64,000 nt of DNA from the NCBI GenBank assembly GCA_016719855.1, contig JADJYH010000001.1:226486-290485 (forward strand), read 5' to 3'. The position numbers and the translations under genes were made by a program. This document shows positions 57,985 through 64,000 of this stretch, in pieces. The stretch comes from Saprospiraceae bacterium (GTDB lineage Bacteria > Bacteroidota > Bacteroidia > Chitinophagales > Saprospiraceae). The notes under the pieces were generated by a model. The model made no database searches and was not told the DNA's origin. It saw only the letters and a list, made by a program, of their open reading frames with translations. How positions within the stretch are numbered: the stretch's first letter is position 1; the number at the start of each line of letters is the position of its first letter.

Positions 57985-58090
57985 CTAATTCACACAAATT
58001 TCACTAATTATATACCCCTTAAATTCGTGTAATTCGTGAAAATTCGTGTCCAAAAAAAAATCAGTGTAATCTGCGCTAATCTGTGTCAAA
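57985..58090 (+). repeat. AATTCGTG-dialect word arrays before the WbpP-type gene
   Basis: CACTAATT-type words at 57985-58010, then TTCGTGTAA, TTCGTGAAAA, TTCGTGTCC (58024-58051), then AATCAGTGT, AATCTGCGCT, AATCTGTGTC (58060-58087). The last word contains the GTG start at 58083. The 57872-58082 spacer holds nothing else apparent. Confidence 0.7.
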
Positions 58091-59068
58091 ATTGTCAACT
58101 TCCAAAGTCCTCGTAACCGGAGGAGCAGGGTTCATCGGCTCTAATTTGGTAGAGAGGCTCCTCCAGCTTGAAAATGTGCAGGTAGTTCGGGTATTGGACA
58201 ATTTAGCGACCGGACATCTAAGCAATATTGAAAGCTTCCTCGACAACCCAAAATTCGAGTTTATCGAAGGTGATATACGGGATTTTGAGACTTGTGCCAA
58301 GGCCTGCCATGGAATGGACGTGGTTTCCATCAAGCAGCGCTCGGCTCTGTACCCCGTTCGATTAACGACCCCTTGACGACCAATGCGGTCAATATCAGTG
58401 GGACTTTGAACATCTTTACCGCAGCGAAAGAAGCAAAAATCAATCGGGTAGTCTATGCGGCCTCTTCCTCAACTTATGGCGACAGTCCCTATCTCCCCAA
58501 AAGGGAAGACGTGACTGGTAAACCGCTTTCACCTTATGCGGTAACAAAATTGGTCAATGAGTTGTATGCAAAAGTATTTGCAGGATTGTATGACGTCAAT
58601 TTCATTGGCCTTCGGTACTTCAATATATTCGGACCTCGGCAAGACCCCAATGGCGCTTATGCAGCCGTTATACCCTTGTTCATGAAGGCCATATTGGAAG
58701 AACGTCCGCCCATCATAAATGGAGACGGATTGACTAGTCGAGACTTCACTTATGTGGACAATGCCGTGCAAGCCAACATAAAGGCAATGTTCACCGAGCG
58801 AGCTGACGCACTCAACGAGGTTTACAATATTGCCACCGGAGAACAAACAACCCTGATTGAATTGTTCAATATCCTAAAGAAATTGGCGGAATCAACACTA
58901 AACCCAAGCTTTGGACCAGAACGGCAGGGCGATGTAAAGCACAGCCTTGCCGATATTTCAAAGGCCATGAACTACCTAGGTTATCAACCCAGTGTAAAAA
59001 TAAAGGAAGGGTTGGAAAGGTCGTTCCATTGGTACAAGGAGAATCAGCAGTTGGCGAGTAGCCGTTAG
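58083..59068 (+). CDS. UDP-N-acetylglucosamine 4-epimerase, WbpP/TviC type (one frameshift near 58330)
   Basis: SDR epimerase. Start GTG 58083 (inside a word array) or TTG 58092. VLVTGGAGFIGSNLVERLL is the NAD fold. One C is missing near 58330, in DVVSHQAALGSVPRSINDP, where the second frame takes over. RVVYAASSSTYGDSPYLPK and the catalytic SPYAVTKLVNE, then LRYFNIFGPRQDPNGAYAAV, RDFTYVDNAV and YNIATGEQTT are intact. The AALGSVPRSINDP motif is typical of WbpP/TviC, which epimerise UDP-GlcNAc or its uronic acid at C4. Corrected length is about 328 residues. With the WbpO/TviB-type dehydrogenase it can give UDP-GalNAcA. Confidence 0.9.
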
Positions 59069-59073
59069 AAAAT

Positions 59074-59165
59074 GGCGATTAGCTATTGGCCGTTAGCAAT
59101 TAGCCAAAGAGCCAAAAGCTAACAGCCAACAACCAAAAAGCCAACGGCTAATAACCAATCCCCAA
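59074..59165. repeat. Folded heptamer array between two convergent genes
   Basis: Left part GATTAGC, TATTGGC, CGTTAGC, AATTAGC; right part CCAAAAG, CTAACAG, CCAACAA, CCAACGG, CTAATAA, CCAATCC. The outer halves are imperfect reverse complements, so the array can fold into a long hairpin. The 16-mer GCGATTAGCTATTGGC also occurs at 52141. Confidence 0.75.
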
Positions 59166-59173
59166 CCCCTGTT

Positions 59174-59713
59174 TCAAAGCACAAACAACCCCATCGGGTC
59201 GCTCCAATCGCTCATTCGTTTATTGGAACCATGAAAGCAAGCCCTGACCAAATAGGCATTACGGGGAGTCAAGTCTTCAATACTGAAGCGCTTTCCAGCA
59301 GCGTAACTGCCATTGGTCCAAGCGATGCCACCATCGGAAGAATGTTGGAGTGCAACCTGTGTAACACCGTCTGGCAGTTCAACTACTTCACCATCCAAAG
59401 TGCCAGACAAGACGCCTTGCTTCAGCGCTTTAATCACTGGTTTAGTAAGTGGCATCAAATTGCGGGTCGGTTTTTTGCGAACCTCAAAGCCCGGGTAGGT
59501 AAAGAAAGTGACATCTTCTCCTGGATGCAATTCCAGCATTTTTGTCAAAATCGTCAATTCGTTTTCCAAAGTGTCCCTGCGCTTGTGCATGAGTGCGATG
59601 TTGGTGTGGTCCCCAGTCCCCGCAGCAGTAATGGCGGTTGAAAAAGCAGTATTAGCAGTTTCTACAACCAATACTTGAGCAGCTTCATCCACATAAGTAG
59701 CATTGTTCTTCAT
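59174..59713 (-). CDS. Small protein with C-terminal fibronectin type III-like domain
   Basis: 179 residues from the ATG at 59713 (MKNNATYVDEAAQVLVVETA); the frame extends to 59848 but that part lacks the family pattern. The N-terminal half is helical (DTLENELTILTKMLELHPGE), and the C-terminal half reads like one fibronectin III module (GGIAWTNGSYAAGKRF, TPRNAYLVRACFHGSNKRMS). No signal peptide. Similar small proteins of unknown function are scattered in Bacteroidetes genomes. It is the only gene on the minus strand in the exopolysaccharide locus. Confidence 0.6.
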   Translation of the reverse strand: MKNNATYVDEAAQVLVVETANTAFSTAITAAGTGDHTNIALMHKRRDTLENELTILTKMLELHPGEDVTFFTYPGFEVRKKPTRNLMPLTKPVIKALKQGVLSGTLDGEVVELPDGVTQVALQHSSDGGIAWTNGSYAAGKRFSIEDLTPRNAYLVRACFHGSNKRMSDWSDPMGLFVL

Positions 59714-60899
59714 TCTTGAAACAACAAAATTGACGAAAAGTACAAGGAGCGCATTTGTCAACTTTTTGAAAGTTAATACAATAGTAAATAACATACGTAA
59801 AAAAATTTTAAGGCATTGCATCGAAAGATGAACCGACAATATATACAAGCCGAAACCTGTTTACAAAGCCAGTATCATTTATCCTTTGGAATACCCCGTG
59901 AAAAATTAAAAATTAAAAAAAAGGGGGGTGGGAAAAAATGTCCTTATAATTAATGCTAAAAGAATAATAAGTTAATACCTCATAACCCAAACAAGCTCAT
60001 GGTTTTAATTAATATTCAGACACAAATTCACACAAATTTCACAGATTAAATTCGATAATATTCGTGTCAATTAGCGGCAAAAGACACTAATTCACACAAA
60101 TTACACGGATTATAATTAGCGTAATCAGCGTCAAAAAAACAAGAACGATAATTCACGTATATTCTATGAAAAGGGTTTTCTTAAAAAAATTGTGAATCCG
60201 ATTTTTTGGCAAATAAGTCGCTTTTGTCATGGCCGAAGGCCACCTCTGCATCACGACGGATGCCTCGCAGCGCATAAAACTTGACTCAGAGGTGGCCTTC
60301 GGCCATGACAAAAGCGACAAAGTGGGACGTCGCAGTTTTTATAAGAAAGCCCTTTATTCCATGAATCAAATTCGCTAAAATTCGTGTCAATTAGCGGCTC
60401 AAGACACAGATTCACAACAGTGAAAAAGACACCAACACCAACCAATCGCCTGAAATAAAATTATAGGGACAAAGTTAAAAAGAAGAGAGGTTTTTTACTC
60501 GGGTCAAAACAAACCAACAACATTTCGCATTATTGCTACACATAGTTGATTTGAGATTTCAAAAATGTAGGAAGTTGGCAAAAAAAGCAACTGCAGAAAC
60601 ACGAATATTGTGACAAGCAAATCCCAATTTTCAATAGAAAAACAAAAGAAATACTTTTCAAATAGCAGCCAAATTCGTGACAAAAATGCGGGTTAAAAAA
60701 CCCTAAAAAATTCCTTTTTGTCGCAATTCTTTGGGTGAAATTTCAAAATTTTTACCAGCGTTTTCAAAAAGATTGGTATAAAACGAAAATCTCCCCTATT
60801 TTTTGCTTTCCCAGGCAAGAATCCCGGCATTTTATTTATCAAAATGAAACAGATAGTAGTCAAATTTAAAAGATAATACCATTTTCATCCAACAATAGC
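59714..60899. other. Long repeat-rich intergenic region before wza
   Basis: Nearly 1.2 kb without a credible gene. It contains AATTCGTG-dialect words at about 60015-60160 and 60365-60420, a nested 32-bp inverted repeat (60168-60356) and AT-rich DNA. It probably holds the promoter of wza-wzc, but no TTG-N19-TAnnTTTG pair was found. Confidence 0.6.
60168..60356. mobile_element. MITE-like nested inverted-repeat element
   Basis: Perfect 32-bp arms at 60217-60248 and 60287-60318 around a 38-nt centre; each arm has its own palindrome GGCCGAAGGCC. Outside them, AAAGGGTTTTCTTA (near 60169) faces TAAGAAAGCCCTTT (near 60341) with one mismatch, suggesting outer terminal inverted repeats. No open frame inside. 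Could be a non-autonomous transposable element or a large structural hairpin. Confidence 0.5.
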
Positions 60900-61955
60900 A
60901 TGAAAACGAAAAACGCACCAGCAAAATCCAATATTACAACTACCAATTTCAAAAAGGCTAAAGCCAAAAACCAACTTTCAACACCCCTCTCCCTTTTTCA
61001 TCTTGAAAAGAACTGTTCCATCACGAGCGCCAAAAGCCAAATGCCAATAGCCAAAAGCCATTTGTTCGCAACCCCTCCACTTTCTCATCTTGTAAAGACC
61101 TGTTCCACCCAGCGTGATAACCCCATTGGGGCCAACTGCCAACAACAAGTAGCCAAAAGCCAAAAACCAATAGCCAATAGCCAAAAGCTGATATTCTTTC
61201 TGCTCATAATGTTCCTAACCAGTTCTTGCATCAAACACCCCCAACTCCTCAACTTCCGTAACCAATCAGAATTTGTCCCCCTCCAAGGCCACGACATCGC
61301 CAACCAACTGCGCATCAAAATCCAAACAGATGATGTGCTGTTTATTATGGTCAGGGCACTTGACCAAGAGACCGCTGAACCTTTCAACCTTTTTGGGGGT
61401 GCTACCATGCAAATGAATCAACTTGCCGTCAATAACCCCTCCTTAACTGGTTACTTGGTAGACCCCAATGGCAATATTGACCTCCCGGTATTGGGTAGGT
61501 TGAACGTGGCCAACAAAACAATAGAAGAGACCAAAGACTTGATTGGCGATAAACTGAAGCCCTATTTGAATGACCCAGTTATCATGATTCGTTTCCTAAA
61601 TTTCCGTTTTACGGTGTTGGGTGAAGTGAAATCACCTCGTACTATCAGTGTGCCTGGAGAACGGATGACCATCCTGGAAGCACTTGGCCAAGCAGGTGAC
61701 TTAACTCCCTATAGTAATCGGGAAAAAATCATGGTCATCCGGGAGCAAGACGGTAAGCGGGAATTCGGTTACATCAATATCCATTCCCCGGAAGTGTTCC
61801 AGTCGCCCTATTTCTACCTGCAACAGAACGACATTGTCTATGTGGAACCCATCAAAGAAGCGACTGCCGTGGTACGGGACCCCATTTCGGAAGTACTACC
61901 CATCATTTCAGGGCTACTATCCATTGCAGCTATCTTAATTGCCTTTGCCCGTTGA
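60900..61955 (+). CDS. wza: Polysaccharide export lipoprotein, Wza type
   Basis: Open from ATG 60900 for 351 residues. The lipoprotein signal is unusually deep: LIFFLLIMFLTSSC with the lipid-modified Cys at residue 110. The mature part (242 residues) has the Poly_export domain (IQTDDVLFIMV, YLVDPNGNIDLPVLGRL), an SLBB-like segment (FTVLGEVKSPRTISVPGERM, LEALGQAGDLTPY) and a C-terminal helix (VLPIISGLLSIAAILIAF). The N-terminal ~95 residues translate heptamer arrays (KSQMPIAKSH, VAKSQKPIANSQK). No start codon exists between TTG ~61062 and the signal. The true start may have been lost to an indel, or the arrays may switch the frame. Forms the outer-membrane export pore with Wzc. Confidence 0.85.
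   Translation: MKTKNAPAKSNITTTNFKKAKAKNQLSTPLSLFHLEKNCSITSAKSQMPIAKSHLFATPPLSHLVKTCSTQRDNPIGANCQQQVAKSQKPIANSQKLIFFLLIMFLTSSCIKHPQLLNFRNQSEFVPLQGHDIANQLRIKIQTDDVLFIMVRALDQETAEPFNLFGGATMQMNQLAVNNPSLTGYLVDPNGNIDLPVLGRLNVANKTIEETKDLIGDKLKPYLNDPVIMIRFLNFRFTVLGEVKSPRTISVPGERMTILEALGQAGDLTPYSNREKIMVIREQDGKREFGYINIHSPEVFQSPYFYLQQNDIVYVEPIKEATAVVRDPISEVLPIISGLLSIAAILIAFAR
61030..61187 (+). repeat. Two 5x7-bp word arrays in the wza 5' region
   Basis: 61030-61064: CCAAAAG, CCAAATG, CCAATAG, CCAAAAG, CCATTTG. 61153-61187: CCAAAAG, CCAAAAA, CCAATAG, CCAATAG, CCAAAAG. The DNA before each array (near 60979 and 61069) is also an imperfect direct repeat of ~45 bp with CATCTTG and CTGTTCCA in common. Confidence 0.85.
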
Positions 61956-62024
61956 TTCTTTTTCATTGCCAAAAAACCTTTCAGTAAAAAATTATCACCC
62001 GTAGATGGCAGGCTTTTCCCTCAA

Positions 62025-62056
62025 CAATTTAACAATCCAACAATTTAACCATCAAT
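62025..62056 (+). repeat. Phased 8-bp word array before wzc
   Basis: CAATTTAA, CAATCCAA, CAATTTAA, CCATCAAT, then TTCA and the TTG start at 62061. Two words are identical to those before the epimerase at 56769. Confidence 0.8.
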
Positions 62057-62060
62057 TTCA

Positions 62061-64000
62061 TTGACTAACTCACAACAAACGGCTACGACCCCTTCCAGCA
62101 GTTTAATGAAAAACCCTTCGACCTCAGGGGTTCTTCTTCAAGTACATCCTCCGGTATTGGTACTTGTATGTCCTCTTCCTTTCAGCAAGCATGACCGGAG
62201 TCTGGCTGTACCTGCGTTACACCATGCCCAAGTACCAGGCAAAAAGCACCCTGCTCATCAAAAGCGACAAACAAAGCAGCGGCCTATCAGAAGAAAGCCT
62301 GTTGGGGGAACTTGGCATGATAGCCGCCGACAAAAACCTCGAAAATGAAATCCAGAATCCTCAAATCCCGGACCCTCATGATGGAAGTAGTGAAAGAATT
62401 AAACTTGACACACAAATCATCGGCATAGGCAGGGTCATCGAAAGCGAACTTTATAAGGACAGCCCCATCAAATTAGATTCTTTTTGCCGGGAAAAAAAAA
62501 TCAGCGCCTTCAGTATCACGTTGGAAGATGACCTTTTTTACTTTTTCCGTGGATAGCCTGAACCAACGCTGCCAATACGATATCCCTTTCAGCAATGAAT
62601 ATGGCACCTTTCTGATTTCTCAAGACAGCAACGTAAAGCTTTCATCAGACAAAAATCTCAGCTTGGTAATTGCCGGACCAGAAAACATGGCCACAGGATA
62701 TGCGCAGGGTGACCATAGCCCGGCAGCCAAATTTTCAAATGTACTGGAACTGACTTAACAGACCCAAAATCAAAAAAAGCAGAAGACATCCTGAATACGC
62801 TGGTCGAAGCCTATAATCAGGCTGCGGTAGCGGACATAAACAAAGTCAGCGCCAATACTCTGCAGTTCATCGAAGACCGCCTTACTTTTCTCACCCGAGA
62901 ACTCGGCGATGTGGAAAAGGGGCTGGAACAGTTCAAAAAATCCAACCAAATACCTTTGTCCATCGAGACCACTGCCGATAGGTTGAGCAGTGACTTGAAC
63001 ACCTACGACAAAGAACTCGCCCGCCTCGATATCCAGCTCAATATCCTCAATTCCGTACAGGATTACCTGAAAAGCAAAGCCGAAACCTTCGATTATGTTC
63101 CCGCCAACATCGGTATTCGCAGTCAAGCTGTTACAAACCTGCTCGGCAAATTCAACGACCTGCTCATCAAGAAAGACCGCCTGTTGCGCTCGGCACCTCC
63201 AGATAACCCGACCGTCAGTTCTATAGATGCACAATTGCGTAACCTTCGGGAAAACATCCTAGCCGCCATCCGGGACGAAATACGCAACCTGCAACTCACC
63301 CGCAACCAAACCGAACTCAAAAACCGCCAGGTCACCTCCCGCACCGGCACCGTGCCCCGCATCGAACGGGAGTTTCTCGAAATATACCGCCAGCAAAACA
63401 TCAAGCAAAGCCTCTACCTCTTTCTCCTCCAAAAACGGGAAGAAACCGCCCTTTCAATAGCGGTCACGCCCTCGACTGCTAAGGGTCATTGACCCTGCCA
63501 GGGCAGCTAAAACACCCGTAGAACCCAACAAGCTATTCATTCTTGATCATCGGGCTAATGCTCGGATTGGGAATCCCTGCCTTGATTATCGTTTTGCTGG
63601 ACTTACTCAACGATAAAATCCAAAGCCAGCAGGACATCGAAAATGAAACCAAAGCCCCCATCCTCGGTGGCATCGGACATAGCAAATCCGGCAAACAAAT
63701 CGTCGTCAGCAAAGGCAGCCGCTCCTCCATTGCAGAGATGTTCCGCCTCCTACGCACCAACCTACAATTCATGGGGGGCGAAAAGGCAATAAAGTCATCA
63801 TGGTGACTTCCAGTTCCAGCGGCGAAGGTAAAACCTTTATCACCGTCAACCTTGGCCTTAGTCAGGCCCTCTCTGGAAAAAACAGTACTCCTCGGCCTGG
63901 ACATGCGCAAACCCAAACTGAAAAAATACCTCACCGATGAACCCGAAAACACCGGTATCTCTAACTACCTGATTGGTAACATGAGCATCGAAGATATCAT
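62061..64000 (+). CDS. wzc: Wzc-type polysaccharide co-polymerase / BY-tyrosine kinase (about ten frameshifts; runs off the window)
   Basis: Pieces in all three frames line up as one Wzc. Near 62140 is the first helix (FFFKYILRYWYLYVLFLSAS), then WLYLRYTMPKYQAKSTLLIK (Wzz domain), LGELGMIAADKNLENEI and a long coiled coil (62780-63450, ANTLQFIEDRLTFLTRELGD). Next come VPRIEREFLEIYRQQNIKQ, the second helix (IIGLMLGLGIPALIIVLLDL), IQSQQDIENETKAPILGGIG, SSIAEMFRLLRTNLQF and the kinase Walker A (SSSSGEGKTFITVNLG) and A' (LLGLDMRKPK). Shifts lie near 62130, 62352, 62407, 62540, 62755, 63478, 63545, 63783 and 63880. Controls chain length and export through Wza; the C-terminal tyrosine cluster is beyond the window. 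Confidence 0.88.

Noticed and set aside
59714..60899. Hidden small genes in the 1.2-kb spacer
   Set aside because: Short frames there mostly translate the inverted repeat or AATTCGTG words; none has a plausible start, composition or motif.
57553..61187. CRISPR array
   Set aside because: The heptamer arrays have no spacers and no cas genes are present; units are 7-9 bp and contiguous.

Overview
The window is a chromosomal segment of a Bacteroidota bacterium, most likely from the Saprospiria branch. The evidence is two T9SS-exported proteins (one type A and one type B/CHU_C sorting domain), a BT_3928-type DoxX protein beside a DUF1599 protein, an alpha-2-macroglobulin of the Bacteroidetes kind, a UpxY-type NusG paralogue, Bacteroidetes -7 elements (TAnnTTTG) and no Shine-Dalgarno sequences. 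GC looks close to 50%. No rRNA, tRNA, CRISPR array or transposase gene was seen.

Layout. 1-10 kb: housekeeping genes (rseP, rsmE, DUF4159, yidD, DUF1599, DoxX/MauE, nusB, OmpA with calcium-binding repeats, xseAB, a thioredoxin). 10-21 kb: ribD, a complementary pair of M16 peptidases, the iscS-iscU-iscA operon, and a two-component propeller histidine kinase with its LytTR regulator. 22-46 kb: surface and envelope genes (T9SS protein, tail-fibre-like S74 protein, serine hydrolase, alpha-2-macroglobulin, Maf, truncated globin, YdcF, a 1.5k-residue T9SS adhesin, small secreted proteins, FAD dehydrogenase, TMTC-like glycosyltransferase). 46.7-64 kb: an exopolysaccharide locus with a canonical promoter, a winged-helix protein, UpxY, enzymes for UDP-GlcNAcA, UDP-GalNAcA and UDP-diacetamido-uronic acid (WbpO/TviB-, WbpE-, WbpD-, WbpB- and WbpP-type), a UDP-glucuronate epimerase, PAPS synthesis (cysC, cysD, cysN) and export (Wza and the tyrosine kinase Wzc, which runs off the end). 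The sugar nucleotides and PAPS would feed a uronic-acid-rich, possibly sulfated polymer exported by Wza/Wzc. No glycosyltransferase, flippase or polymerase of that locus lies in the window.

Many genes are split by single-base indels, mostly in homopolymers and often in housekeeping genes, so assembly or sequencing error is the likely cause. Density rises sharply to the right: about 2 in the first 10 kb and about 10 in the last 2 kb. Split genes are annotated here as single genes with the shift positions noted.

The most unusual feature is a class of short exactly phased word arrays. At least 14 places, usually directly 5' of a start codon, carry 3-5 (sometimes more) copies of a degenerate 7-, 8- or 9-bp word, each locus with its own word. 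Some arrays contain the start codon, and two lie inside reading frames of exopolysaccharide genes, where unit gain or loss would shift the frame. Long perfect inverted repeats (28 bp at 35.2 kb, 32 bp at 60.2 kb) are also present.
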